From Gemmatimonas sp. (GTDB taxonomy: Bacteria; Gemmatimonadota; Gemmatimonadetes; Gemmatimonadales; Gemmatimonadaceae): a DNA stretch of 64,000 nt. Numbering within the stretch: position 1 is the stretch's first letter; the number at the start of each line of letters is the position of its first letter. The stretch covers positions 67,487 through 131,486 of the forward strand of contig NZ_JANPLK010000082.1 of assembly GCF_031426495.1 (NCBI RefSeq). The letters run 5' to 3'. The notes under the pieces were generated by a model, which saw nothing but the letters and a program-made list of their open reading frames with translations, was not told the DNA's origin and did not search any database. The translations under genes and the position numbers were made by a program. Below, piece after piece: positions 14,915 through 24,480 of this stretch.

Positions 14915-17089
14915 TTACGCGATTGGTGGATCGTCGGGCAGGGCGTCACCCAGGATCGATGGCGCATAGTAGGCACGCGCGTACTGCTCCACCATGCGTC
15001 GCGCCGTGAACTGCTGACCGGCCACACGGATGGAGTGCTTCATCGTGGCTAGCCAACGACGCGGAAGATCATTCTTGTCCACGTCGTAGTAGCGCGGCAC
15101 CACCTCCTGCTCCAGCAACTCGTAGAGACGGTTCGACGTGCTGACGCCCGCCTCGTCGTCTTCTTCGGGCGTGATCGCCCAGCCATTGTTCCCCTCGTAG
15201 CCTTCCTCCCACCAGCCGTCGATCGTGGAGATCTGCGGCACGCCGTTGAGCGCCGCCTTCATGCCACTCGTGCCCGAGGCCTCGAGCGGCACGCGCGGCA
15301 GATTCATCCACAAGTCCACGCCCTGCACGAGCAGGTGCGCGAGGTGCATGCCGTAGTCCTCCACGAAGGCCACGCGGCCTTCGAAGCGCGGATCACGGGT
15401 GAAGTGATACACGTTCTGCAGCACCTGCTTGCCCGGATTGTCGGCCGGATGCGCCTTGCCGGCGAAGACGATCTGCACCGGTCGCTGCACGTTCGTGACG
15501 AGCTTCCGCAGCCGCTCGACATCGCGGAATATCAGGTCGGCGCGCTTGTAAGTGGCGAAGCGACGCGCGAAGCCGATGGTCAGCGTTTTCGGGTCGAGCA
15601 GCGTGCCGGCGCCGACGAGCTGCGTGGCCTCGATCTGCCGTCGCGCGAAGGCGCTGCGGGCTTCTTCACGCACGAGGCGCATGAGCGTGTGCTTGAGGCG
15701 CGAGTGCGTGTGCCACAGCGCCTCGTCGTCGAGCGTGAGCACCTGTTCCCAAAGGGCGGGATCATTGCTGTGTCCCCACGCCGGTCCGAGGTGATCGTCG
15801 AGCAGCTTCATGATGGGATTGGCCATCCACGTCGCTAGGTGCACGCCGTTCGTGACGTGACCGACGGGGATGTTCTCGGCCTCGCGACCGTTCCAGAGCG
15901 AGCGGCTCATGTGGCGCGTCACGATGCCGTGGCGACGCGACACGGCGTTCACGCGACGCGAGAGGCGCACCGACGCGGCGGTCATGTGGTACACGCCGGT
16001 ACCCGACTCCGGCATGTACCCGATGCGCAAGAAGGTCTCGGCGTCGATCCCCATCTCGTTCCAGAATCCTTGGGCACACTCACGCACTTCGTTCACGCCG
16101 AAGTGGTCGTGGCCCGCCGGCACCGGGGTGTGCGTGGTGAACACACTGCGATTGCGCACGCGCTTCACGGCGTCGGCGAACGACACGCCCTGCTGGCAGA
16201 GCTCGCGCACGCGCTCAACCATCATGAATGCCGCGTGCCCTTCGTTGGCGTGCCAGGCGGCGGGCGCAATGCCGAGCGCACGAAGCGCGCGCACGCCGCC
16301 AACGCCCAACAACCATTCCTGCCGGAGACGCATCGCGGGGCCACCCGAGTACAGCTTCGAGAGCAGCGGCCGGTCGTCGGGATGGTTCTCCGGGAGATCG
16401 GAGTCGAGCAGATACACGGGCACGCGACCCACCTGCATCTTCCAGACGCGGATGTTGATATCGCGACCGAACGTGTTCACCGTCACGAGGTGCTTCTCCC
16501 CGTCCTTGCCCGGCAGCGGCACGATGGGCACCGCATTGAAGTCGATCGCGTCGTTCGAGTCTTCCTGCCAGCCGTCCACGCGGATATGCTGATCGAAGTA
16601 CCCCTGCCGGTACAGAATGCCGACCGCTACCAGCGGGATACCAAGATCCGACGCCGTCTTCAGGTGGTCACCGGCCAGCACACCGAGACCGCCCGAGTAG
16701 ATCGGCACGGAGTTGTGCACGCCGAACTCGGCGCAGAAATAGGCGACCGGCTGACCGCGCAGCTCGGGGAAGGTGCGGGCATACCAGGTGTGTTCGTCCG
16801 ACCGTTCCGAGGCCAGCCATTGCATGGCGCGGTCGTAGCGCGCACAAAAGACCGCGTCGTCGGAGAGCTGCACGAGACGGGCCGGATCGACCAGCTGGAG
16901 CAGGCGGATCGGGTTATGGCGCAACCGATGCCAGAGGCTTTCGTCAATCTCCTTGAAGATCATCCGCGCGTCGCGATTCCAGCTCCACGCCAGATTGTGC
17001 GCGAGATGGGTGAGTCCCGCGAGCCGGCCCGGCAGTGGGGCAGGTTCGGGGACGGGCGGGGCGGGCGGCGCTTCGACAGGTGCGGTCAT
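14915..17089 (-). CDS. glgP: Alpha-glucan phosphorylase (GT35, short bacterial type)
   Basis: 724 residues from ATG 17089 (MTAPVEAPPAPP), preferred because the long upstream extension has no phosphorylase similarity. Motifs: YFCAEFGVHNSVPIYSGG near the N-terminus, THTPVPAGHD, and the PLP-binding region EASGTSGMKAALNG with the Schiff-base Lys in MKAALNG. The enzyme releases glucose-1-phosphate from alpha-1,4-glucans. The shape fits the TIGR02094 branch, not the classical E. coli GlgP/MalP branch. It heads the three-gene minus-strand module with glycogen synthase and GH57 and is divergent from the aspartokinase gene; the shared promoter region is 17090-17277, where I recognise no riboswitch. 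Confidence 0.92.
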   Translation of the reverse strand: MTAPVEAPPAPPVPEPAPLPGRLAGLTHLAHNLAWSWNRDARMIFKEIDESLWHRLRHNPIRLLQLVDPARLVQLSDDAVFCARYDRAMQWLASERSDEHTWYARTFPELRGQPVAYFCAEFGVHNSVPIYSGGLGVLAGDHLKTASDLGIPLVAVGILYRQGYFDQHIRVDGWQEDSNDAIDFNAVPIVPLPGKDGEKHLVTVNTFGRDINIRVWKMQVGRVPVYLLDSDLPENHPDDRPLLSKLYSGGPAMRLRQEWLLGVGGVRALRALGIAPAAWHANEGHAAFMMVERVRELCQQGVSFADAVKRVRNRSVFTTHTPVPAGHDHFGVNEVRECAQGFWNEMGIDAETFLRIGYMPESGTGVYHMTAASVRLSRRVNAVSRRHGIVTRHMSRSLWNGREAENIPVGHVTNGVHLATWMANPIMKLLDDHLGPAWGHSNDPALWEQVLTLDDEALWHTHSRLKHTLMRLVREEARSAFARRQIEATQLVGAGTLLDPKTLTIGFARRFATYKRADLIFRDVERLRKLVTNVQRPVQIVFAGKAHPADNPGKQVLQNVYHFTRDPRFEGRVAFVEDYGMHLAHLLVQGVDLWMNLPRVPLEASGTSGMKAALNGVPQISTIDGWWEEGYEGNNGWAITPEEDDEAGVSTSNRLYELLEQEVVPRYYDVDKNDLPRRWLATMKHSIRVAGQQFTARRMVEQYARAYYAPSILGDALPDDPPIA

Positions 17090-17277
17090 ATCCACGGGAA
17101 CACGGGACGTAAAAGCGACCCGGTATGGTCGCGTCAGGACAAGCGAAGTGAAAACTAGGTGGATGCGTACCGGTGTGGACAGGTGAACCGGCCCGAAGTA
17201 GTGTGCGGATGTGCCCCTCGATGACCTCTCGAGAGTAGGACCGGGGCGTCCGATTGGTCTCATATTCCAGCTGCAAC

Positions 17278-19812
17278 ATGCCGCCACTGCGCACCCGTTC
17301 CGCTTCGCGGTCCACCGCGATCGACGTTTTCAAGTTTGGCGGGGCCTCCTTGGCCGATGCGGCGGCCGTACGCCACGCGATCGACTTGATCGTCGAACCG
17401 CGTCCGAGTCGCGTGGTGACCGTGGTATCGGCGCTGGCCGGGGTCACCGACGCGCTGCTGGCGATCGCCGAGGCGGCGCGCGTCGGGGATGTCGATGCGG
17501 TCGATGAGCAGGTCACGACGTTGCACCAACGACACGCGGCCGTGGCTACCGGCATCATCGGCAACGCCAGAGTACGGGCTTGCCTCCTCCGCGAACTCGA
17601 CGCGGCATTCGAGGAGGTACGCACCCTCGGGTACGGTGTGGCTAGCCTGCGCGAGCTGACGCCGCGCACCACGGACTTCCTCTTGGTGCGCGGTGAGCAG
17701 CTCTCGGCACGACTCCTCGTGGCTGGCCTGTTGGCGCGCGGCGCGAAGGCGGAGTACGTGGAAGCCGCCACGCTCATTCGCACTGACGGCGTGTTCGGTG
17801 GAGCGTTTCCCGATCTGGTGGCCACCGATCGCGAGGTTCGGGCGCAACTGCGCCCGTTGCTGAAGCGGCGGGTGCTCCCGGTGGTGCCCGGCTTTGTCGG
17901 GGGCACGACTGACGGCGCTCTGGTCACGCTGGGGCGCGGTGGCAGCGATCTCACGGCCACGGTGCTGGGACGTTCGCTGCGCGCCGAGCGGATCACCCTC
18001 TGGAAGGACGTGCCGGGGCTGATGACGACCGACCCGCGCCTGGTGCCCACGGCGCGCATCGTGCCGCAGCTCAACGTGCGCGAAGCGGCCGAACTGGCGT
18101 ACTACGGCGCCAAGGTGCTGCATCCGCGCGCGCTCATTCCCCTGGCGCGGGTGCGCGTGCCCGTGTTCGTGCGACCGTTTGCTGACCCCACGGCTCCGGG
18201 CACCGAGATCTCGGTGCGGCACACGCTCACGCGGTATCCCGTGAAGGCGCTCTCGATCGTGCGCAGTCAGTCACTGGTCACGGTGACGGGCAATGGCATG
18301 CTTGGTGTTCCCGGTATCGCCGCCCGCACCTTTGCGGCCTTGCAACAGGCGGGCATTTCCGTGACGCTGATTTCGCAGGCCTCGTCGGAGCACTCCATCT
18401 GTTTGTGCGTGCCGGCCGAACGTGGTGCCGAGGCGCGCGTGGCCTTGGAGAAGGCATTTGCGCTCGAACTCTCGCGGCGTGAACTCGAAGGCATGGACGT
18501 ACAGCGCGGTATGGCGACGTTGGCCGTGGTGGGACTCGGCATGGCCGGTTCGCCGGGCATCGCGTCGCGCATGTTTACATCGCTGTCCAACGCGCGCGTG
18601 AACATCGTGGCGATCGCGCAGGGTTCGAGCGAGCTGAATATTTCGGTGGTGATCGCGGAGCCCGATGCCGAAGCCGCCGCGCAGGCGGTGCATGATGAGT
18701 TTCAGCTCGACAAGATCGGTGGCGGCGGATTGCGCGAAGAAGACCGTCTCGACGTGGTGCTGATGGGCGTGGGGCTGATCGGGCGTGAGCTGCTGCGGAT
18801 GCTGCCGCGGGTGCGGCGGCGCGTGAAGCCGACCATCGTCGGCCTCATCGATCGCAGCGGGTTCGTGTTCGAACCGAATGGTCTCACGGCCCGACAGTTG
18901 GCGAGCTACGCGAAGGCCAAGGAGTCTGGCGGGGCGTTGGCCACGATGAACGGCGGGCAGAAGGCTACCGCGGCCGAGGCGGTGGCGTACATCGGCTCGC
19001 ACGCGCTGGCGCGTCCGGTGCTGGTGGACGTCACGGCGCACGAAACGCTGCCGGCGATTCGCGCCGCGATTGTGGCCAACATGGATATCGTGATGGCCAA
19101 CAAGCGGCCACTATCGGCGCCGCGTGCCGAGGTGGCGTCGCTGCGGGCGCTGGCCGCGAAGCACGGCGCACGCCTGTTGCACGAAACCACGGTGGGTGCC
19201 GGATTGCCTGTGATGGACAGCTATGCCAAGCTCGTGGAAACAGGCGACAAGGTGCTGCGCATCGAGGGATGTACGTCGGGGACGTTGGGGTTCCTGCTCA
19301 CCGAAATCGGCAAGGGCCGCGCGTTCAGCGAGTCGCTGCGCGATGCGATGTCGCGCGGCTTCACCGAACCCGATCCTCGCGATGACTTGTCGGGCATGGA
19401 CGTTGCCCGCAAGGCGCTCATTCTGGCGCGCATGATGGGCTTCGGCGGTGACCTGAAGGATGTGACCGTCGAGTCTTTGGTCCCGGCCGCGTATCGAAAG
19501 ATGCCGTTGCCGAAGTTTCTGGAGTCGCTGGCGGCGCAGGACGCGGCATGGACCGCCCGTTTTGCGACGGCCACCAAACAGGGGCGCGTGTGGCGTTACG
19601 TGTTGAACGCGTCGCCGCGGAAAGTGGTAGTCGGGTTACGTGCGGTGCCGCTCACACATCCACTGGCGGGGTTGCGCGGTACCGACAATCAGATCGTGTT
19701 CACCACCATGCGATATCGTGAGCATCCTCTGGTGATCACCGGCCCGGGCGCTGGTCCGGCCGTCACCGCCGCCGGTGTCCTCAACGATATCCTTCAGCTT
19801 ACGCCATCATGA
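17278..19812 (+). CDS. thrA: Bifunctional aspartokinase / homoserine dehydrogenase
   Basis: 844 residues from ATG 17278. The aspartokinase half opens with VFKFGGASLADAAAV and contains the RGGSDLTATVLG nucleotide loop; two ACT domains follow (about residues 320-470). The homoserine dehydrogenase half begins with the Rossmann segment VVLMGVGLIGRELL (about residue 490) and has the ANMDIVMANKRPLSAP block. The enzyme catalyses the first and third steps of threonine/methionine synthesis and is normally feedback-inhibited through the ACT domains. Its stop overlaps the threonine synthase start by 4 bp. Homoserine kinase (thrB) is not in this operon. Confidence 0.93.
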   Translation: MPPLRTRSASRSTAIDVFKFGGASLADAAAVRHAIDLIVEPRPSRVVTVVSALAGVTDALLAIAEAARVGDVDAVDEQVTTLHQRHAAVATGIIGNARVRACLLRELDAAFEEVRTLGYGVASLRELTPRTTDFLLVRGEQLSARLLVAGLLARGAKAEYVEAATLIRTDGVFGGAFPDLVATDREVRAQLRPLLKRRVLPVVPGFVGGTTDGALVTLGRGGSDLTATVLGRSLRAERITLWKDVPGLMTTDPRLVPTARIVPQLNVREAAELAYYGAKVLHPRALIPLARVRVPVFVRPFADPTAPGTEISVRHTLTRYPVKALSIVRSQSLVTVTGNGMLGVPGIAARTFAALQQAGISVTLISQASSEHSICLCVPAERGAEARVALEKAFALELSRRELEGMDVQRGMATLAVVGLGMAGSPGIASRMFTSLSNARVNIVAIAQGSSELNISVVIAEPDAEAAAQAVHDEFQLDKIGGGGLREEDRLDVVLMGVGLIGRELLRMLPRVRRRVKPTIVGLIDRSGFVFEPNGLTARQLASYAKAKESGGALATMNGGQKATAAEAVAYIGSHALARPVLVDVTAHETLPAIRAAIVANMDIVMANKRPLSAPRAEVASLRALAAKHGARLLHETTVGAGLPVMDSYAKLVETGDKVLRIEGCTSGTLGFLLTEIGKGRAFSESLRDAMSRGFTEPDPRDDLSGMDVARKALILARMMGFGGDLKDVTVESLVPAAYRKMPLPKFLESLAAQDAAWTARFATATKQGRVWRYVLNASPRKVVVGLRAVPLTHPLAGLRGTDNQIVFTTMRYREHPLVITGPGAGPAVTAAGVLNDILQLTPS

Positions 19813-21191
19813 CCACGCCGATGTCTCATCCTCTACCGGCGAACGCGGTGTTCCTGCCCGCCGGTGTCACGGGACTGCCGGCGGGCGCCGAACGCAGCGT
19901 GCAGCGATGCGCGGCATGCGGGCATCTGCTGTCGCCACTCAATGCGGCGCCGGATTGTCCGACCTGTGGAGGCTTGCTCGAGATCATCCATCGCGCGCCG
20001 GTGGATGAATTCGAGGCGCCGCTCTCGGCCAACGCCATCAAACACCGATTCTCGCAGCACTGCTGTGCGATGCCGATGGGTCACGCATCGGGGGTGTGGC
20101 GCTTCGAGTCGATCGTGATGCCCGGCGCCGGCGAGGCGATCGTGAGTCATCCCGAGGGAAATACGCCGCTGCTGTCGCGGCCGGCGATCTCGAAGTACAC
20201 GGGCTGCGACGGCTTGCTGATCAAGCATGAAGGACACAATCCCACCGGTTCGTTCAAGGATCGCGGCATGACCGTGGGCACCACGCAGGCGGTGCGCATC
20301 GGTGCCAGCGCCGTGGCCTGTGCCAGCACTGGCAACACCTCGGCGGCCTTGGCGTCGTACGCTGCGCAGGCTGGCATTCCCGGACTGGTGTTCGTGCCGG
20401 CAGGCAAGATCGCGCTGGGCAAGCTGGCGCAAACACTGTCGTACGGCGCGCGTACGCTGCTGGTGAAGGGCGACTTCGACGAATGCTTGCGGCTTGTGCA
20501 GCAGGCATCTCGAGAACTCGGGATCTATCTGCTGAATTCCATCAATCCGTGGCGCGTGGAAGGACAGAAGACCATCGTGTTCGAGATGCTGCAGCAACTG
20601 GGTTGGAACGCGCCCGACTTCATCGTGTTGCCGGCCGGCAACTTGGGGAACACGGCAGCGTTCGGCAAAGCGTTGCGTGAAGCGAAGGCGTTGGGGCTGA
20701 TCGACAAGATGCCGCGCATCGTGAGCGTGCAAGCGGCGGGAGCGGCGCCGTTCGCGCGCGCTTATCGCGAAGACTTCGCCACGCGGTATACGGTACACGC
20801 GGAAACGATCGCGACCGCTATTCGCATCGGCGATCCGGCCTCCTGGGATCGCGCGGTGCGGGCGATTCGCGAAACCGATGGCCTGGTGATTTCGGCGACC
20901 GACGACGAGATCATCGATGCCAAGGTCACGATCGACGGGGCTGGTGTCGGATGCGAGCCGGCCAGCGCGGCCAGCGTGGCGGGCGTGCGGCAACTGGTGC
21001 GCAGCGGTATCATCCGAGGCGGAGACACCGTGGTGGCGGTGCTCACTGGACATGTACTCAAGGATCCCGGCATGCTCGTCGAATTGCATCAGCGCCAGGA
21101 TTACCCACGCGCCAACCGCCCCATTGAAATCGATGCCACGGTGAGCGCGGTGGAAGCGGTCTTGCGGAGCACGCGCGAGCGTGCCTCATGA
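19809..21191 (+). CDS. thrC: Threonine synthase
   Basis: 460 residues. The N-terminus has a zinc-ribbon pattern, CAAC and CPTC (about residues 34-57), seen in one class of bacterial threonine synthases. The PLP lysine is in GSFKDRGMTVG, and STGNTSAALASYA binds the PLP phosphate. It converts O-phosphohomoserine to threonine. ATGA overlaps on both sides couple it to thrA and to the SDR-like gene. Phosphohomoserine must come from a homoserine kinase encoded outside the window. Confidence 0.93.
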   Translation: MTTPMSHPLPANAVFLPAGVTGLPAGAERSVQRCAACGHLLSPLNAAPDCPTCGGLLEIIHRAPVDEFEAPLSANAIKHRFSQHCCAMPMGHASGVWRFESIVMPGAGEAIVSHPEGNTPLLSRPAISKYTGCDGLLIKHEGHNPTGSFKDRGMTVGTTQAVRIGASAVACASTGNTSAALASYAAQAGIPGLVFVPAGKIALGKLAQTLSYGARTLLVKGDFDECLRLVQQASRELGIYLLNSINPWRVEGQKTIVFEMLQQLGWNAPDFIVLPAGNLGNTAAFGKALREAKALGLIDKMPRIVSVQAAGAAPFARAYREDFATRYTVHAETIATAIRIGDPASWDRAVRAIRETDGLVISATDDEIIDAKVTIDGAGVGCEPASAASVAGVRQLVRSGIIRGGDTVVAVLTGHVLKDPGMLVELHQRQDYPRANRPIEIDATVSAVEAVLRSTRERAS

Positions 21192-21943
21192 CCCCCGTCG
21201 GGATGCATGCGTTGGCGTCGCCGCGACGCACACTGGTTGCCGGCGCCGCGCGGCCGCTCGGTGTGGAGTTGGTACGTCAGTGTCTCATTCGCGGTGACAA
21301 GGTGTACGCCGCTGCGCGCAATCCGGCGCGGGTGCCGGTGTTGGCGGATCTGCGCGCCGAGTACGGTGGGTTGGAACTGATTGCACTCGATCCTGCCGAC
21401 CCGTCGTTGGTGGCCGACGCGGTGCCGGTACTCGAGAGTCTGACCGATACGCTCGATCAGCTCATCATCGCGCCGGCCGAACCCGGGCCGCATGAGAAGC
21501 TCGCCGACAGTGAGCGCGACGAAGTGCTCGCGACGCTGTCCGGCACGGGCCTCACGGAGCACTACCGGCGTCACGCGGTGGCGCCGCTGCTCTTGGTGCG
21601 CACGCTGCTGCCGTTTCTGGCCAATCGCGACGGGGCGCGTGTGCTGGTGGTGAGCAGCTGGCTCGGCTCATTGGCCGGCAAGACACAGGGCGGTGACTAC
21701 GCGACCTGCGCGAGCGGCGCCGCGTTGCACATGCACATGCGCGCGCTGGCGCATGACCTGAGTGACGAGCGCATCGTGCTCATGCTGGGAAATCCGGGCC
21801 ATTTCGCCACCACGCCCGACGGCCCCACGTTTCGCGTGCCGATCGATGAAGCGGCGATCGGTCTGCTGAGTCAGATGGAACGGTTGCCGCGTGAGCGGAC
21901 CGGAAGCTTTCTGGATTGGACAGGGGCGGAGCGGGCGTGGTGA
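21188..21943 (+). CDS. SDR-fold protein with degenerate active site
   Basis: 251 residues with overall SDR layout: N-terminal beta-alpha-beta (LVAGAARPLGVELV), VLVVSSWLGSLAG for the active Ser, then YATCASGAAL where YxxxK should be. The catalytic Lys is replaced by Ala and the first glycine motif lacks the usual TGxxxGIG form, so an ordinary dehydrogenase activity is doubtful. It overlaps threonine synthase by 4 bp upstream and the M1 peptidase by 4 bp downstream. It may be a regulatory or binding protein, or a pseudo-enzyme kept for expression of the operon. Function unknown. Confidence 0.7.
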   Translation: MTPVGMHALASPRRTLVAGAARPLGVELVRQCLIRGDKVYAAARNPARVPVLADLRAEYGGLELIALDPADPSLVADAVPVLESLTDTLDQLIIAPAEPGPHEKLADSERDEVLATLSGTGLTEHYRRHAVAPLLLVRTLLPFLANRDGARVLVVSSWLGSLAGKTQGGDYATCASGAALHMHMRALAHDLSDERIVLMLGNPGHFATTPDGPTFRVPIDEAAIGLLSQMERLPRERTGSFLDWTGAERAW

Positions 21944-23583
21944 GGACGCGGTGGAGCGCTTCGCTGTTGGTGTGCCTGGTGATCGGTTCTCGAGCCGAGG
22001 CGCAAGCATCGCCGAGTCATACGGGAGCGCGCCGGGCCGGACTCGATGTGGTGCACTACGAGTTCCGCGTCGACTTTCCGGCGCGCGCGTGGCCTGACAC
22101 GATCCGGTTTGTGGCGACGACCACCGCGGCGCGCCGCGATGCGATGTCGCTCTCGCTCGATCTGGCCGCCGCGATGCACGTGGATTCCGCGCGTGTCAAC
22201 GGGGCGCCGGTGGCCTTCACGCGCCCCGGCGACAGCGTCCGGGTGGCGTTGCCGAATGGCAGCAACGACACGGTGCGCGTGGCGGTGTTCTACCATGGCT
22301 TGCCGTCCGATGGCCTCATCGTTCGTCGCGATACGTTACTCGGCTGGACGGCCTTCGGTGACAACTTTCCCGACCGCGCCCGGCAGTGGCTGGCGACGGT
22401 CGATCATCCCTCGGACAAGGCGCTGGTGGACTGGATCGTGCGCGCGCCGCGAACGCATCGCGTGATCGCCAATGGCGAGCTAGTGGAAGAGACGCCGGAG
22501 AATGGTCCCGCCGACGCGCGCCTCGTGCGCACGCATTGGCGGACCGCGCGGCCGATCTACACCGGGCTGATGGTGATCGGCGTGTCGCCATTTGCCGTGC
22601 TCGAATTGGGTGAGACCGCGTGCCATCTCGCCGAGCGGGCGGGGTGCGTGCGCCAATCCGTGTGGACAAGCCCCGACCGTCGTGCCGCCATGCCAGGGAG
22701 TTTCGCGCGCGCCGGGGAGATCGTCACGCTCTTCTCGACGCTGGTGGGTCCGTTCCCGTACGAGAAGCTGGCGCATGTGGCATCGTCCACGCGCTTCGGC
22801 GGCATGGAGAATGCCAGTGCCATCTTTTACGACCAGCGGTTGTTCAGGCCGGGAGCGCTCGCCGAGTCACTGATCGCGCACGAGACCGCACATCAGTGGT
22901 TTGGGGATGCGGTCACGACGCGTGAATGGCCACACGTGTGGCTCTCGGAGGGCTTCGCCACCTACTTCGCCGCCCTGTGGACCGAGCACGCGCATGGCGA
23001 CAGCGCGTTCCTGACCGAGATGCGCGAGATTCGCGCGAAGATGTTGAAGTCGCCGATAACGGTGGAGAAGGCCGTGATTGATACCACGCTCGACGATCTG
23101 TCGCGCGTGCTGAACACCAACGTGTACGAGAAGGCCGGCTTCACGCTGCACATGCTGCGCCGTGAGATCGGTGACTCCGCGTTCTTTCGCGGGATCCGCG
23201 CGTACTATGCGGCGCATCGTCACGGGAATGCGCTCACGGCTGACGTGCAGCAGGCATTCGAACGCGCGTCGTCACGCCGGCTCGATTGGTTCTTCGATCA
23301 GTGGATGCGGCGTCCCGGATACGCCGACGTGGACGCTTCGTGGTCGTGGAACGAGCAGACGCGTCGACTCCACGTGACGGTGCTCCAAGGGACACGCTTT
23401 GCCCCGTACCGGCTGTCGCTCGCGGTCGATATCACCACGGCGAACGGCACGGTGAAGCGTGTGCGCGTCAGGGTGCCGGCGTTGCGTACGTCAACGATGA
23501 CGGTTCCCATAGCGCTTTCGGTGAAGCCGAGCGCCGTACGCTTTGACGGGGACGTGTCGCTGCTCGGAGTACTGCGCCAATGA
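21940..23583 (+). CDS. M1 family metallopeptidase (aminopeptidase N-like), secreted
   Basis: 547 residues from GTG 21940, chosen because it makes a GTGA overlap with the previous stop and gives a signal peptide (SLLVCLVIGSRAEAQA). The gluzincin site is HETAHQW (His-314, Glu-315, His-318) with the third zinc ligand Glu-337 in LSEGFATYF. The exopeptidase motif corresponding to GAMEN reads GGMENASAI. It should remove N-terminal residues from peptides in the periplasm. Co-transcription with threonine biosynthesis genes is unusual; perhaps only shared transcription. It overlaps the downstream AraC regulator by 4 bp. Confidence 0.87.
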   Translation: MRTRWSASLLVCLVIGSRAEAQASPSHTGARRAGLDVVHYEFRVDFPARAWPDTIRFVATTTAARRDAMSLSLDLAAAMHVDSARVNGAPVAFTRPGDSVRVALPNGSNDTVRVAVFYHGLPSDGLIVRRDTLLGWTAFGDNFPDRARQWLATVDHPSDKALVDWIVRAPRTHRVIANGELVEETPENGPADARLVRTHWRTARPIYTGLMVIGVSPFAVLELGETACHLAERAGCVRQSVWTSPDRRAAMPGSFARAGEIVTLFSTLVGPFPYEKLAHVASSTRFGGMENASAIFYDQRLFRPGALAESLIAHETAHQWFGDAVTTREWPHVWLSEGFATYFAALWTEHAHGDSAFLTEMREIRAKMLKSPITVEKAVIDTTLDDLSRVLNTNVYEKAGFTLHMLRREIGDSAFFRGIRAYYAAHRHGNALTADVQQAFERASSRRLDWFFDQWMRRPGYADVDASWSWNEQTRRLHVTVLQGTRFAPYRLSLAVDITTANGTVKRVRVRVPALRTSTMTVPIALSVKPSAVRFDGDVSLLGVLRQ

Positions 23584-24395
23584 CGAAGCCGCTCCGCTAC
23601 GTCGAGATGCCCGCGGCGCCGGCGCTCTCCAGGATTGTCGCGACGTATTGGGGCTTCAGTATCCGGGAGCTGCCACATCCTGGATTCACGCATCACGTCT
23701 GGCCGGATGGGTGCGCCACGTTAGCGATCTGCACCGTGCCCGACGGCGCGTCGGTGGCGGCGCTCGTTGGGGCGTCGGTCACCGCGTCGAGCGTCGCGGT
23801 GCATCCAGGAGAGCAATACTGGGGCGTTCGATTTCGGCCCGAAGCCGGTGGTGCGTGCTGCGGGCGCAGCGCGCAGTCCCTGCGTGATCGACGGTTTGAT
23901 GCACGAGATGTGTTCGGCCCCGTACTGACGCCGCTGATTCAGGCGCTGGCCGATTTTCGCGACGCCGACGACTCGAGCGCGGTCGCTACGACGTTCGATC
24001 GCTTCCTGCTCGACACGGTTGGGGTAGACCGGCCGCTGGACGCGCTCGTTCAACGCGCCGTAGACGCGATCGTCGCCGAGGACGGCACAGGGCTGATCAC
24101 CGACATGGCCGTGCGGCTTGGCGTCACCGTGCGCCAGCTCCAACGTCGCTTTCGTGCCGCGACCGGTTTGACACCCAAAGAGTACGCCAGCATTCGGCGA
24201 GGGCGCGCCGCCTTGAAACGGCTAGTCGTCCCCGAGAACGGAGGCCTTCAGCCAGGGCTGGCGCAGGTGGCATTCGACTCCGGATACGCCGACCAAGCAC
24301 ATCTTGCCCGTGAGGTCGGTCGACTCACGACCCTGACGCCAACCATGCTGGCCGAACGACTGGACGACATCGCGCACGATCATCTCGTGGACTGA
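23580..24395 (+). CDS. AraC-family transcriptional regulator
   Basis: 271 residues. The N-terminal half (PAAPALSRIVATYWGF, HHVWPDGCATLAI) matches the DUF6597-type sensor domain common in AraC regulators. The C-terminal 100 residues contain both helix-turn-helix units: ITDMAVRLGVTVRQLQRRFR and a second around LAQVAFDSGYADQAHLAREV. It probably binds DNA in response to an unknown small molecule. It ends the operon 17278-24395 with a 4-bp overlap, so it could autoregulate that operon, but there is no direct evidence. Confidence 0.88.
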   Translation: MTKPLRYVEMPAAPALSRIVATYWGFSIRELPHPGFTHHVWPDGCATLAICTVPDGASVAALVGASVTASSVAVHPGEQYWGVRFRPEAGGACCGRSAQSLRDRRFDARDVFGPVLTPLIQALADFRDADDSSAVATTFDRFLLDTVGVDRPLDALVQRAVDAIVAEDGTGLITDMAVRLGVTVRQLQRRFRAATGLTPKEYASIRRGRAALKRLVVPENGGLQPGLAQVAFDSGYADQAHLAREVGRLTTLTPTMLAERLDDIAHDHLVD

Positions 24396-24480
24396 CGCTG
24401 TCGCATTTGTTCAAGACCCGTCGACGTGCTGGACGTACTGTGAAATGGAACCGTTCGATCATTCCCTTCGGAGCGCGTCG

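Noticed and set aside
15839..17158. Open frame of 439 codons opposite glycogen phosphorylase
   Set aside because: His/Arg-rich antisense frame; the minus strand has the PLP site and all phosphorylase motifs.
17090..17277. Possible lysine or threonine riboswitch or attenuator before thrA
   Set aside because: Only a 10-bp palindrome (CTCTCGAGAG) and short inverted repeats; no aptamer core or leader peptide with Thr/Ile codons was recognised.
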